DNA of 39,028 nt from an uncultured bacterium (GCA_902796925.1 CADBQW010000011.1:1-39028); one strand, 5' to 3'. Positions 17,722-26,427 are shown, counted from the stretch's first letter. Numbers and translations: made by a program. Notes: a model not told the origin generated them from the letters alone.

Positions 17722-17785
17722 ACAACTGCAAAGGCTAATATATCATTTACCCTTGTAGCTTGATATATAATAACTTTCACAAAAC

Positions 17786-18481
17786 CTATAAAACCGGGAT
17801 ATCAATCGGTTGTAGAAGAATTACCTTTAAAATATCCCCTTTTTTCAAGTCAAATTCTTCGCCCTTTTTAATTGCATCAACAATACCGTCACCAAGATAA
17901 TATGCACCACTGCCTATTACGCCACCTATTGCGCAAATCGGAACGGTTAATATTCGCAGATACCCTCCGGCAACATCAGAAGCTATATCATTTCCCCATT
18001 TTGTGGAATTTTTGGTTATGTCGACTGTGGTCTTCCAATTTTCTTTCAGTGCATCAGTATAATGTTCGTTTCTGACAAGCCCGCCGTCAAAAGACACATC
18101 AGACCTTCCGATAATAGAAAGCTCCATAGGTATCTGTCGCCCGTTTGGGGTTACCACGTGATCAAAATCTAAATATAATACCGCACCTCTTGAAAGTCTC
18201 CTTGCCGGTTTAATTCTCTTTATTGAGCCCCTTACAAGTGACCCCATCGGCAAAATTACATCTTTATCCGCTTTCTGATCTGTTATAAGTATTGCGGAAA
18301 AATCAGAATTTTCGACGGTATTTAATGTTGAGACAGGACTCATCATTTGAAGTTCAAATTCAGTTCCCGCCGGAATTCTCTTTGTTTTCGCCTTAGCATT
18401 AAATGGTGTTGCCGCCATAACATTGCTGATAGTCAATGCTAATGCTGTAATTATAGTCATTATTTTAATCTCTGTTTTCAT
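17786..18481 (-). CDS. Secreted VirB10/TrbI-like paralogue, short form
   Basis: Shorter paralogue (231 aa) of the protein at 7191-8354. Signal peptide 1-24 (ends V-M-A-A). Then I-P-A-G-T-E-F (36-42), S-D-F-S-A-I-L (59-65), L-P-M-G-S-L-V-R-G (77-85) and V-V-T-P-N-G-R-Q-I-P-M (109-119), the same spacing as in the longer protein and in VirB10/TrbI C-terminal domains. A hydrophobic Gly-rich segment (175-200) precedes the final strand G-D-I-L-K-V-I-L-L. It lacks the extra C-terminal domain of the longer copy. An AAAGGAG site precedes the ATG. Function is unknown; an envelope location is inferred. Confidence 0.6.
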   Translation of the reverse strand: MKTEIKIMTIITALALTISNVMAATPFNAKAKTKRIPAGTEFELQMMSPVSTLNTVENSDFSAILITDQKADKDVILPMGSLVRGSIKRIKPARRLSRGAVLYLDFDHVVTPNGRQIPMELSIIGRSDVSFDGGLVRNEHYTDALKENWKTTVDITKNSTKWGNDIASDVAGGYLRILTVPICAIGGVIGSGAYYLGDGIVDAIKKGEEFDLKKGDILKVILLQPIDIPVL

Positions 18482-18580
18482 AAGTCTCTGCTCCTTTATA
18501 ATATTTCACAACATTTTATAACAAATTTTCAATTGTTGCAAGTATTATTCTTGCCCACGATAAATAATACAGCTATAATA

Positions 18581-18695
18581 TGTAAACTTATGTAAACATT
18601 TTTATATAAATAGTATATAAAAAGTCAATAATTTTGAGTTCGTAGTTTTTATAAATATGTAAGAGAGAGAAAATAAATTTTGAGAGAGGTTTAAG
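18581..18695 (+). promoter_or_regulatory. Upstream control region of the 58-aa gene
   Basis: Contains ATGTAAAC (18590-18597), a TCAATAATTTTG block (18625-18636), AGAGAG (18662-18667) and a GAGAGAGG ribosome binding site (18682-18689), 6 nt before the ATG. The order matches the region before the 56-aa gene, with a longer first spacer. Confidence 0.5.
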
Positions 18696-18872
18696 ATGGC
18701 TCAGTTGTTATTATTTAAAGATACCGTAACAGATACTTACAAAACCACATCCGAAGCTATAAAAAATGTTAAATTATCTGACAAAATGATAATAAGAAAA
18801 TCTTTGGTAGACCTAATGAAGGAGTCCTTTTTCAGGGGTTCAAACCGTTACGGGTACAATTTCATTGCATAA
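18696..18872 (+). CDS. 58-aa small protein, function unknown
   Basis: Small ORF with a strong GAGAGAGG ribosome binding site. The product is predicted mostly helical, starts M-A-Q-L-L-L-F-K-D, has charged central segments and ends R-Y-G-Y-N-F-I-A. It has no signal peptide and no membrane helix. The N-F-I-A tetrapeptide also occurs in the 56-aa protein at 28908, whose leader (GAGAGG then T-T-x-A-G before ATGGC) is nearly the same. A terminator-like hairpin follows at 18938. I infer a real, separately expressed gene. Confidence 0.65.
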   Translation: MAQLLLFKDTVTDTYKTTSEAIKNVKLSDKMIIRKSLVDLMKESFFRGSNRYGYNFIA

Positions 18873-18937
18873 GAAAAGAAATTTCGTTGAAGATCATATT
18901 TAGGAAAAGGGTTAAAAATGTGTGCAAGAAAACGAGG

Positions 18938-18960
18938 AGCCGGTTTTAAACCGGCTTTAT
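18938..18960. terminator. Bidirectional terminator-like hairpin between two small genes
   Basis: AGCCGG, 7-nt AT loop, CCGGCT: a GC-rich stem in an AT-rich setting. It lies 65 nt past the 58-aa gene and 20 nt past the convergent 44-aa gene, so it may serve both. T-tracts are weak on both strands. Confidence 0.55.
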
Positions 18961-18979
18961 AGAAAGGATTAGAATTATA

Positions 18980-19114
18980 CTAACATGCAAAAAATAAAAA
19001 TGCAAACATAAAACAGAGTGATATGGAGCTGAATACAAACCACGCATGCATCACAGGATGCTGATAACTCCAAATTTCCTTGATGGTTGTGGCAGTATCT
19101 GTAATCATTTGCAT
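18980..19114 (-). CDS. 44-aa single-span membrane protein, function unknown
   Basis: Small ORF on the minus strand with an AGGAG ribosome binding site 10 nt before the ATG. The N-terminal half is polar (M-Q-M-I-T-D-T-A-T-T-I-K-E-I-W). Residues 24-44 form a Phe-rich hydrophobic helix ending in Cys at the very C-terminus. A Met at residue 3 is an alternative start. The composition and good ribosome binding site argue for a real gene. It sits between the 58-aa gene (convergent) and the U32 gene (divergent). Confidence 0.6.
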   Translation of the reverse strand: MQMITDTATTIKEIWSYQHPVMHAWFVFSSISLCFMFAFLFFAC

Positions 19115-19189
19115 TATTTATTTTCTCCTAAAACTCTCTTAACATATCCTATTATCATTATTTATAAAATTACGACATCACCTAATTGG

Positions 19190-19218
19190 TTGATTATTTG
19201 TAATCTTTCGGGTATTAT
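19190..19218 (+). promoter_or_regulatory. Promoter of the U32 family gene
   Basis: -35 TTGATT (19190-19195), 17-nt spacer, -10 TATTAT (19213-19218). The start codon at 19227 lies 8 nt further and there is no Shine-Dalgarno sequence, so a leaderless mRNA is predicted. Confidence 0.6.
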
Positions 19219-19226
19219 CTTAGTGT

Positions 19227-20477
19227 ATGATGAAACCCGAATTGTTAATGCCTGCGGGCAATCTGGAAAAATTAGAATATGCGATTAAGTATGGTGCTGA
19301 TGCAGTATATTTAGGGGTTGTTGATTTCAGTTTGAGAGCGATGCGGAAAGGCTCTCTTATAACAATGGAAAACCTTAAAGAGGCTGTCGACTTGGCGCAT
19401 AAATTAGGAGCAAAAGCTTATGTTACCATAAACATTTTTGCTTTTAACAAAGACATTGAACTTTTAAAGAAAGTTTTGCCGGTATTTAAGGATGCTAATC
19501 CGGATGCATTTATTGTCAGTGATTTTGGGGTTTTCAAAATTTTAAAAGAAGCGATGCCGGAAATTCCTTTGCATGTAAGTACTCAAACAAATTCACTAAA
19601 TTATGAGTGTGTAAAATTTTGGAAAGAACTAGGCGCTTCGCGGGTTATTTTAGCAAGAGAACTTTCCATTGAAGATATAGCCGAAATAAGGCATGAAGTT
19701 CCGGATATTGAACTTGAAAATTTTGTTCATGGAGCTCAATGTATGTCATTTTCGGGGCGGTGTCTATTGAGTGATTATTTTACAGACGGGGAACGCGGAG
19801 CAAACCATGGAAACTGCTATCAGCCTTGTCGTTGGAGTTATGAATTGGTATCAAAAGACAGGGATAGCGCCCAATGTGAAATTATTGATACACCGCGAGG
19901 GTCACACATAATGAGTACGAAAGATTTGTGTCTCGTAAAATACATTCCGGATTTGATTAAAGCAGGATCTGATTCATTAAAAATTGAAGGCAGAACAAAG
20001 AGTCTTTATTACGTTTCAGCAGTGACAAAGGTTTATCGTAAGGCTATTGATGATGCCTATGAAGACCCGGAAAATTTTGATGGTGAAAGATATTTTCAGG
20101 AATTATTAAAAGTGGGTAACCGTGGGTATACAACGGGGTTTGCCCTGGGTGAGCATCCTACTGACGGGTATAGCTATGACATATCATCAGGTTTGGCAGG
20201 TGCAGACTTTTTGTTTGAATTTATAGGTGACAAAAGAGATGATTATTATCTCGTAAAAATAAAGAATAAAATCAATTTAAATGATAAAATTGAGATAATA
20301 TCTCCCTCTGAGCAGTTTTGCGCCAATATTACAGAAATAAGAAACGGCGATTTTGATGAAATACCTGTTGGAAATACTAATGATGAAGTATTTGTAAAAT
20401 TCACAACAGCTCCGCAAGAATACAGATATGCACTGGCAAGAACAATAGGTATAAAAAATCCTAGAAAGGACAATTAA
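19227..20477 (+). CDS. Peptidase U32 family protein, TrhP-like tRNA hydroxylation protein
   Basis: Members of this family (TrhP/YegQ, RlhA) act in prephenate-dependent hydroxylation of RNA pyrimidines rather than in proteolysis. The N-terminus P-E-L-L-M-P-A-G-N (4-12) and Y-G-A-D-A-V-Y-L-G (22-30) begin a TIM-like barrel. The U32 signature is at 165-179 (E-N-F-V-H-G-A-Q-C ... S-G-R-C). Cys172, Cys179, Cys197 and Cys201 are candidates for a metal or Fe-S site. Two adjacent Met codons, 19227 and 19230, can serve as start. The HAD phosphatase gene follows with no gap. The exact tRNA target is inferred. Confidence 0.88.
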   Translation: MMKPELLMPAGNLEKLEYAIKYGADAVYLGVVDFSLRAMRKGSLITMENLKEAVDLAHKLGAKAYVTINIFAFNKDIELLKKVLPVFKDANPDAFIVSDFGVFKILKEAMPEIPLHVSTQTNSLNYECVKFWKELGASRVILARELSIEDIAEIRHEVPDIELENFVHGAQCMSFSGRCLLSDYFTDGERGANHGNCYQPCRWSYELVSKDRDSAQCEIIDTPRGSHIMSTKDLCLVKYIPDLIKAGSDSLKIEGRTKSLYYVSAVTKVYRKAIDDAYEDPENFDGERYFQELLKVGNRGYTTGFALGEHPTDGYSYDISSGLAGADFLFEFIGDKRDDYYLVKIKNKINLNDKIEIISPSEQFCANITEIRNGDFDEIPVGNTNDEVFVKFTTAPQEYRYALARTIGIKNPRKDN

Positions 20478-20957
20478 ATGTTTTTAAAACCTGATTACAA
20501 TTTAAAAAAAGTATTTGATATAAATTTAGACGAGCTCAAAGCAAACGGAACAAAGATTATTTTGTTCGACTTAGATAGTACATTAATGGCCTCAAAAAGT
20601 GCGACGTATTCTCCTGAGATAAAAGAGTGGTTAAGTAATGTAAGAAAAGATTTCCAAATAGCAATTGTCTCAAATAATAATAATACTGACTATATAAATA
20701 AGGTAAAATCTATAACGGATTTTCCTGTACTATTTGAAGCCTGCAAACCTTGTGCAGGGAAGGCCAAAGAGTTTTTGACTTCCCTCGGTTTTGAACCAAA
20801 AGAAGCTGTTTTAGTTGGCGACAGACCTTTAACAGATATTTGGTGTGGCAAAAAGCTTGGATGTAAAACCATTTTAGTTGATTCTATAACTGCTGAAACA
20901 GAAAATATTCCAACTAGAGTTGTCAGAAAAATAGAGAGATTGTGCATCAAAAATTAA
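20478..20957 (+). CDS. YqeG family HAD IIIA-type phosphatase
   Basis: Haloacid dehalogenase superfamily phosphatase of 159 aa. Motif I is D-L-D-S-T-L with nucleophile Asp31 and Asp33; motif II is S-N-N; a Lys lies in A-C-K-P-C; motif IV is V-G-D-R-P-L-T-D. Family members are implicated in phosphatidylglycerophosphate dephosphorylation or related roles; the substrate here is unknown. The ATG starts immediately after the U32 gene stop, with AGGA just upstream inside that gene, so the two form an operon. Confidence 0.88.
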   Translation: MFLKPDYNLKKVFDINLDELKANGTKIILFDLDSTLMASKSATYSPEIKEWLSNVRKDFQIAIVSNNNNTDYINKVKSITDFPVLFEACKPCAGKAKEFLTSLGFEPKEAVLVGDRPLTDIWCGKKLGCKTILVDSITAETENIPTRVVRKIERLCIKN

Positions 20958-21036
20958 TTTTTTCATTAAAGATGACAGGGCAGTTATTTTGGTGTAAGAT
21001 TATTTTGGTTATCTTAAAGTAGGGTATATATTTATT

Positions 21037-23253
21037 ATGAAATCTGAATTTATAAGTAATTTAAAAGACAAGCTGATGTTGTTACAATCTAAACAAACAT
21101 TGGCATTTTTAATTTTTACGGTAGCTTTGACTTGTGTAATTTCTTCACAAAACTTTTTCTTCCAAAGTATAATTGATAACGGAATAAGTAAACGCGATAT
21201 AATTGCGCAAAAAACTTTGACAGTTGTTGATACTCAAAGAACCGAGCAGCACAAAAAAGACCTCGCACAAAAGGTTGAACCGATATTAGCACCAGCCGAA
21301 GATGAGTTCATAAAAACCAATTTGCAAACATTGCAATCGTCTATTACTCAAATAAGAAAAAAATCTGCAGATACAGAAACTAAAAAGTCTGAGGTAAGTG
21401 TACTTTTTGATTTATCCGACAAGGATACAAAAGATTATATTGTTGAGTTTTTTTTGAATGTTGATGACGCCAGTCTCAAAGAAGTTTTTGACAAATCCAT
21501 TTTAACATTAAACAACATTCTACAAAAGGGAATAACGGAAAAAGAATACGAAAAAGGTAACATAGACAGAATTATAAGAACTAATATGATACCGAATGTT
21601 TCAAGGCGTCAAGTTTCTTTAATTACGGCAATGCTTGAGCAGGTAATAGTGCCGAATCTTGTGGTTGACGAATTTGCAACAGAGATAGCAAGAAAAAATG
21701 TTCAAAATTCGGTAAAGCCATATGAAACAGTTTTTCAAAAAGGGGAAAAGATCTTATTTGAAGGGGAGCCCGTTACGAGGGTAAAACGAGATGCTCTAAG
21801 ACTTGCAGGATATAATATATACGAACTAAATGCTCTTGGTATTTGTACATTATATATTCTTGTATTTATATGTACTTTGTTATTCCTTGTTTATATGAAA
21901 CTTTTTGAAAAAACATTACTTGAGAAGAATCACATGTTGATACTTGCAGTATTGGTGATGATGATAACAGGCATTGCGGCGGTTGTTCCTGTAGGTACAA
22001 GCCCTTATGTGCTTCCGATACCGGCTCTCGTAATTATAGTATCTATTTTTACAAATCCAAGGGTATCATTTGTTTTGACCGCAATGACATTGGTGCTTCT
22101 GTCATTTGGGTTTCAATATGACGTGCAGTTCTTAACCACATTTTTGTTATTAAGCTTGTTTGCTGCGGTATCTATGGCAAAAATAGAATATGCAAAACGT
22201 GTAGACCTGCTAAAAGCCGGTGTTGCTATTGCTTCAGCCGGGGTGGTTTTAGTCGCATCATTACATTTTATGGAAAAGTGTTTGATAGATGTCGATAGGA
22301 TGTTAATAATAAAAAATATCGTTTTCATTGCAATTAATGGGCTAATAAGTTCTATTATTGCACTTGGTACATTACCGATGTTTGAAAATATATTCAAAAT
22401 CGTGACACCGTATGGACTTGCTGAACTTGCAGATCCGAATCAACCTTTGTTAAAAAGATTATTCAAGGATGCCCAAGGAACTTATAACCATAGTTTAATG
22501 GTCTCAAGTCTATGTGAAGCTGCGGCAGAAGCAATTGGGGCCGATCCTGTTTTGGCTCGGGTTGGAGCTCTATATCATGATATAGGTAAATTAAAGCGGC
22601 CAATGTTCTTTGTAGAAAACCAATCTTATTTCCAGATTGGAAACCCTCATTCAAATTTGGATAATCCAAGACTGAGTAAAATGGTTATAACGGCGCATAC
22701 AAAAGATGGGTTGGAGTTAGCCAAAAAATATGGGCTCCCTCCTATAATAAATAATTTTATAACCCAACATCACGGAGAAAGTTTAGCCAGTTATTTTTAT
22801 AATCAAGCACTTCAGGATGAGGGAATTGAAAACGTAAGTGAAGAACAATTCCGTTACACCGGGCCAAAGCCAAATATGAAAGAAACGGCGATATTAATGC
22901 TTGCAGACGCAGTTGAAAGCGCCGTACGTTCAATGAAAAATCCGACATCTGAAGATATTGATGCCGTTATTGATAAAATTATCGTTGAACGGCTAAATGA
23001 CGGTCAACTTTCGGATAGTCCGTTGACTTTGAAGGATATAAAAGTCATTGCTACGACTTTTAGCAAGATGTTGAGAGGAATGCGCCACGAGCGTATTAAA
23101 TACCAAGAAAATGTTATGGAAGAATTAAAAAAAGAGCGAATTAATATTCCGAAAAGAGTTTTCGATGCGGACCTTGAACAAAAAATTAAAGAACTCGAAG
23201 AAGGGGCTTCCTCAACTGATTTATCAAAGGATAAAGACGATAATGCAGATTAA
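21037..23253 (+). CDS. pgpH: 7TMR-HDED/HD domain phosphodiesterase PgpH-like (c-di-AMP hydrolase)
   Basis: Membrane phosphodiesterase of 738 aa. Order: first membrane helix (about 20-38), large extracytoplasmic 7TMR-HDED domain (40-265), a block of seven membrane helices (about 270-445), then a cytoplasmic HD domain with L-Y-H-D-I-G-K (His514, Asp515), H-H-G-E and L-A-D-A-V-E. The acidic C-terminus ends D-K-D-D-N-A-D. Homologues (PgpH in Listeria, YqfF in Bacillus) break c-di-AMP to pApA. TTGGTT (21005) and TATATT (21027) may be its promoter, very close to the ATG. It overlaps ybeY by 11 nt, as in the phoH-pgpH-ybeY-dgkA clusters of many bacteria. Confidence 0.93.
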   Translation: MKSEFISNLKDKLMLLQSKQTLAFLIFTVALTCVISSQNFFFQSIIDNGISKRDIIAQKTLTVVDTQRTEQHKKDLAQKVEPILAPAEDEFIKTNLQTLQSSITQIRKKSADTETKKSEVSVLFDLSDKDTKDYIVEFFLNVDDASLKEVFDKSILTLNNILQKGITEKEYEKGNIDRIIRTNMIPNVSRRQVSLITAMLEQVIVPNLVVDEFATEIARKNVQNSVKPYETVFQKGEKILFEGEPVTRVKRDALRLAGYNIYELNALGICTLYILVFICTLLFLVYMKLFEKTLLEKNHMLILAVLVMMITGIAAVVPVGTSPYVLPIPALVIIVSIFTNPRVSFVLTAMTLVLLSFGFQYDVQFLTTFLLLSLFAAVSMAKIEYAKRVDLLKAGVAIASAGVVLVASLHFMEKCLIDVDRMLIIKNIVFIAINGLISSIIALGTLPMFENIFKIVTPYGLAELADPNQPLLKRLFKDAQGTYNHSLMVSSLCEAAAEAIGADPVLARVGALYHDIGKLKRPMFFVENQSYFQIGNPHSNLDNPRLSKMVITAHTKDGLELAKKYGLPPIINNFITQHHGESLASYFYNQALQDEGIENVSEEQFRYTGPKPNMKETAILMLADAVESAVRSMKNPTSEDIDAVIDKIIVERLNDGQLSDSPLTLKDIKVIATTFSKMLRGMRHERIKYQENVMEELKKERINIPKRVFDADLEQKIKELEEGASSTDLSKDKDDNAD

Positions 23254-23752
23254 TATATTTAGCGAAAATATATATAATTCAATAGAACTTGACGAAAAAA
23301 AATACATAGATATTGCAAGAGAAATTCTTAAATATTACATTTCAAAACCGGATATTTATGAATTATCTTGTCTTAATAATCAAGATTATGATACTTTATC
23401 ATTTGATATTTTGTACTGCGATAATGTTAAAACCCATCAAATAAATAAAGAATATCGGAGCAAAGATTATCCTGCAGATATAATAACATTTGCAATATTT
23501 GCCGATACAGATGAAAATTCAAGGTTTATTTTTGACGGTGAAATAAACCTTGGTGAGATAATAATTTCTCTCGATGGAGTCAGAGAGGAAGCTCAAAAAG
23601 CAGGAAAGACAAATGAACAAGAGTTGATTTTCTTAATAAGTCATGGGATTCTTCATCTTCTGGGTTTTGATCATCAGACGATGAACGACTATGAATTTGT
23701 GGTAAACTTGCAAAATGAAGCTATTAAATCGTTAAAGTTAGGTAAAAATTGA
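23243..23752 (+). CDS. ybeY: Endoribonuclease YbeY (16S rRNA maturation)
   Basis: Zinc-dependent endoribonuclease for 16S rRNA 3'-end processing and ribosome quality control. The signature H-G-I-L-H-L-L-G-F-D-H supplies His134, His138 and His144. The open frame extends upstream to 23165, but the ATG at 23243 has an AAAGGA site and yields the normal 169 aa, beginning M-Q-I-N-I-F. It overlaps the pgpH stop and is followed after 1 nt by dgkA, so the three are one operon. Confidence 0.95.
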   Translation: MQINIFSENIYNSIELDEKKYIDIAREILKYYISKPDIYELSCLNNQDYDTLSFDILYCDNVKTHQINKEYRSKDYPADIITFAIFADTDENSRFIFDGEINLGEIIISLDGVREEAQKAGKTNEQELIFLISHGILHLLGFDHQTMNDYEFVVNLQNEAIKSLKLGKN

Positions 23753-23753
23753 T

Positions 23754-24128
23754 ATGAGTAAATACAAAGCAAAAGGGGTAAAAAATTCATTCAAGAATGC
23801 GCGAAAAGGCGTTGGTGCGGCGCTTAAATCTGAAATAAATATAAGAATTCATATTCTTATCGGAATATTTGTGTTTATTTTAGGTATGCTATTGGATTTG
23901 AGTTTGACAAAGTTATGTATTTTGCTATTGATTATATCAATGGTAATTTCAACAGAAATGATTAACACTGCGATTGAATTCACAATAGATTCAGTTTTTC
24001 ATAACAAGTATTCACAATTAGCCGGATTGGCGAAAGATATCTCAGCGGGGGCGGTTATGCTTGTAGCAATAACATCAGTTATAATAGGGTTTTTGATTTT
24101 TATACCTGAGATTATAAAATTGTTTTAA
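23754..24128 (+). CDS. dgkA: Diacylglycerol/undecaprenol kinase
   Basis: Small integral membrane kinase of 124 aa. It carries the family motif S-T-E-M-I-N-T-A-I-E (Glu68, Asn71, Glu75) and A-K-D-I-S-A-G-A-V near residue 93. Membrane helices lie at about 32-49, 52-74 and 98-120. In Gram-positive-type lineages this enzyme phosphorylates undecaprenol for cell wall precursor recycling; which lipid is used here cannot be read from sequence. It is the last gene of the pgpH operon and is followed by a strong terminator. Confidence 0.94.
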   Translation: MSKYKAKGVKNSFKNARKGVGAALKSEINIRIHILIGIFVFILGMLLDLSLTKLCILLLIISMVISTEMINTAIEFTIDSVFHNKYSQLAGLAKDISAGAVMLVAITSVIIGFLIFIPEIIKLF

Positions 24129-24141
24129 TATATTACCATGC

Positions 24142-24184
24142 AAAATAGCCGAAAGATAAGAAATATCTATCGACTATTTTTTAT
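24142..24184 (+). terminator. Terminator of the pgpH-ybeY-dgkA operon
   Basis: Long inverted repeat of about 17 bp with two mismatches (AAAATAGCCGAAAGATA opposite TATCTATCGACTATTTT), a 5-nt loop and a following T-run, 13 nt after the dgkA stop. Confidence 0.85.
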
Positions 24185-24198
24185 AAATTTAAAATATT

Positions 24199-24879
24199 CT
24201 ATATAGCTGTAATTTCTTCTTTTACAACGTCAGAACTTTTGGCTTGTTCAACAACTTGCGCATTAGTTTTGTTAACTTCTTCAACTTTAACTTCCACAAC
24301 CGAAGAAGGAGTTGGTGCAGCCTTAACTTGAGAAGAAGGAACAACCTTTGCCTGCACGGAGCTTGCCGGAACTGACTTAGCTGCGATTGCTTTTTTTGCT
24401 TCAACTACAGCGGCATCAGGATATTTCTTCTGGTAATTGTAATCTGCCATAATTTTATTGACAAACCGTTTAGTTTCCGCAAAAGGAGGAACCTGTCGGT
24501 TATACCTTTTTACATTGCCGGGACCTGCATTATATGCAGCCAATGCAAGTTCTGTTGAACCAAACATTTTGTACATATTTTTGTAATACATAATACCGCC
24601 TTTAATGTTGTCGTTCAAAGAATAAGGATTTAATCCCATTCTTCTGGCGGTAGACGGCATAAGTTGAAATACTCCAACTGCGCCGTGGCAACTTTTCGCA
24701 TTATGTCTAAAGCCTGATTCTGTCTTTGCAATACTTAGTGCAAGAGCAGGATCAACCCCAAGAGCAATTGCGTGTTTCACTATTGTTGCCTTCACTGTCT
24801 TTACATCAGTCGCATTTGAGGGCATTTGCGCACCAAAAAGCATAACCAATGTAATAGTTAATAGCAATAGTTTCTTCAA
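24199..24879 (-). CDS. Exported lytic transglycosylase (SLT domain)
   Basis: Peptidoglycan-cleaving enzyme. Signal peptide 1-23 (ends S-N-A). The SLT domain covers about 30-150 with catalytic Glu54 in K-T-E-S-G-F, then G-V-F-Q-L-M-P-S-T-A (69-78) and A-Y-N-A-G-P-G-N-V (115-123), so the domain is complete. Residues 155-226 are an Ala/Val/Lys/Ser-rich low-complexity tail, possibly a wall-spanning linker. The start codon is TTG, supported by AGAGGA 8 nt upstream and by the signal peptide it begins. The gene converges on the dgkA operon terminator. Confidence 0.92.
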   Translation of the reverse strand: MKKLLLLTITLVMLFGAQMPSNATDVKTVKATIVKHAIALGVDPALALSIAKTESGFRHNAKSCHGAVGVFQLMPSTARRMGLNPYSLNDNIKGGIMYYKNMYKMFGSTELALAAYNAGPGNVKRYNRQVPPFAETKRFVNKIMADYNYQKKYPDAAVVEAKKAIAAKSVPASSVQAKVVPSSQVKAAPTPSSVVEVKVEEVNKTNAQVVEQAKSSDVVKEEITAI

Positions 24880-25190
24880 AATTTAATCCTCTAAGTTGTA
24901 AATTGGATATCCCCTGAAACAAAAGATTAATCGTTTTACCTTTTAATTTAACTTCTCCCCGAAAAGGTTTGAAGAACGTTTCTTGGAATAGTTTATATAT
25001 ATATATTATTACAAAAAAATTTTTTTTCAAGTTAGAAACCTAAATTTTAGACAATTGGCCAAGAGAGAGTCTTGCTATTATAGGCTATAAAGCTATTGTA
25101 ACAAAATTTATACAAAAGTGGCAAATTTTATTTTTACGGGAGTTAAAGCTTGATGTTAACTATTTTAGAAAAGAAAGGCATTAACAAATT
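24880..25190. other. Divergent intergenic region, AT-rich
   Basis: About 310 nt between the transglycosylase and the 406-aa gene. It holds A/T homopolymer runs around 25004-25028, a small hairpin CAAGA/TCTTG near 25058-25072, and TTGTAACAAAATTT at 25096-25109, 81 nt before the 406-aa start. I see no gene in it. Confidence 0.6.
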
Positions 25191-26411
25191 ATGATTATCA
25201 ATTTAACTTCCTCTCCCTCTTTTGGACAAAATTACAAGAATAGTGTGACATTTGGTTCCAAAAATCCAAAATTATTTGAGAAAAAAGTTAATATTTCAAA
25301 AATAAAAATATTGCAAAACCCGTATGATGATAAATTTGCAATGGTTTTTCCGGAAAAGGAAGAAGAATTTAGTGCAGCTAAATATATTTTAAGAGAAATT
25401 TGGATTCCATTGAAACGATATATCAAATTACAGAATGACAAGGCAAGAAAATTGGCTGATAATGCAAGTTCTGAAATCATAAAACGTTTTGAATCCGAAA
25501 TTAACAGAGAAGCAAAGATGAATCCGGAACCGTTAAAAAAATTGGAAGATATTAAAAATTTAGAAAAATTATATGTTGATAATAAGGTTATTACTCTCGG
25601 ATCGTTAGATAGTTATGCTGATAAAGTCAGAAAATTTAACATGAATCCCGATGGAAAATATACGCCTGAAGAATTACTAAAATTCATTGAAAGCGGCAAA
25701 CCGCCTGTCAAAGAACAAGTTGCGAAAAAAGTCTCAACACCTGTTGTTATCGTAAAATCAAAACCTAAAAATGTACCTGCTCTATCAAGCAGATTAAAGA
25801 ATGAATTCATTGCAAAGCTTGAAAAACAATACGAAGAAGCATTACTGAAGAATTTGAACGTATATTATGATGCAGATAAACAGGCCCCTCTTACAAATCA
25901 GGCACGTATGTCCGTTTTGGATGGAAATGTAGGATTGTTTAAAAAGTATCCGGAAATAGTTACACAAGATCTTATTAAGATTTATGGTAAAATTGATCAA
26001 AGAGTAGTTGAATATGTCGATAAAATTAATAAAACAGACTTGTATGCCTTGGGTGAACATTGGGAAGACATGGCAGTTATGGAAACTCAACTTAAGTATA
26101 TAAGCAATGACATAAAGGGAGTCAAGCAAGCTCTAATAGAAAATCCTGATAACAAATCTACACAAACAACCTATAAAACCTTACTAAAAGCATTTAAAAT
26201 ACTAAAGAAAAATTATGAAAGCGCAGTAAAGAAAAGTATTAGATATGAGGGTTATAACAGAAGGCGTGTTGAAAAAGCAGGTTCTCTAATGGAATATAAA
26301 TACCTGACCGACAACAATCCGGTATTGAATAAGCATAAAGAATTATATGCTCTTATGAAATCTAATAACGGACAACTTACTGAAGAACAATGGGCAAAAA
26401 TTATTAAATAA
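25191..26411 (+). CDS. 406-aa helical protein with N-terminal FG motifs, function unknown
   Basis: Not recognised. The N-terminus reads P-S-F-G-Q-N-Y (8-14) then V-T-F-G-S-K (19-24), two Phe-Gly strand-like repeats. The rest is charged and mostly helical, with Lys/Glu-rich likely coiled coils and a short Pro-rich linker (about 172-201). There is no signal peptide and no membrane span. It may be cytoplasmic, or exported by a route that uses the FG-containing start; the second is speculation. An AAAGG site precedes the ATG. A perfect terminator follows and is shared with the convergent 748-aa gene. Confidence 0.75.
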   Translation: MIINLTSSPSFGQNYKNSVTFGSKNPKLFEKKVNISKIKILQNPYDDKFAMVFPEKEEEFSAAKYILREIWIPLKRYIKLQNDKARKLADNASSEIIKRFESEINREAKMNPEPLKKLEDIKNLEKLYVDNKVITLGSLDSYADKVRKFNMNPDGKYTPEELLKFIESGKPPVKEQVAKKVSTPVVIVKSKPKNVPALSSRLKNEFIAKLEKQYEEALLKNLNVYYDADKQAPLTNQARMSVLDGNVGLFKKYPEIVTQDLIKIYGKIDQRVVEYVDKINKTDLYALGEHWEDMAVMETQLKYISNDIKGVKQALIENPDNKSTQTTYKTLLKAFKILKKNYESAVKKSIRYEGYNRRRVEKAGSLMEYKYLTDNNPVLNKHKELYALMKSNNGQLTEEQWAKIIK

Positions 26412-26427
26412 TTTAAGTTAAGCTGAT

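Noticed and set aside
17736-17770. Inverted repeat TAATATATCA / TGATATATAA between two convergent genes
   Set aside because: The stem is purely AT and mismatched, with no T-run; too weak to call a terminator.
18836-18860. GGTTCAAACC resembling a tRNA T-arm
   Set aside because: No acceptor, D or anticodon arms surround it, and it lies inside the 58-aa coding sequence.
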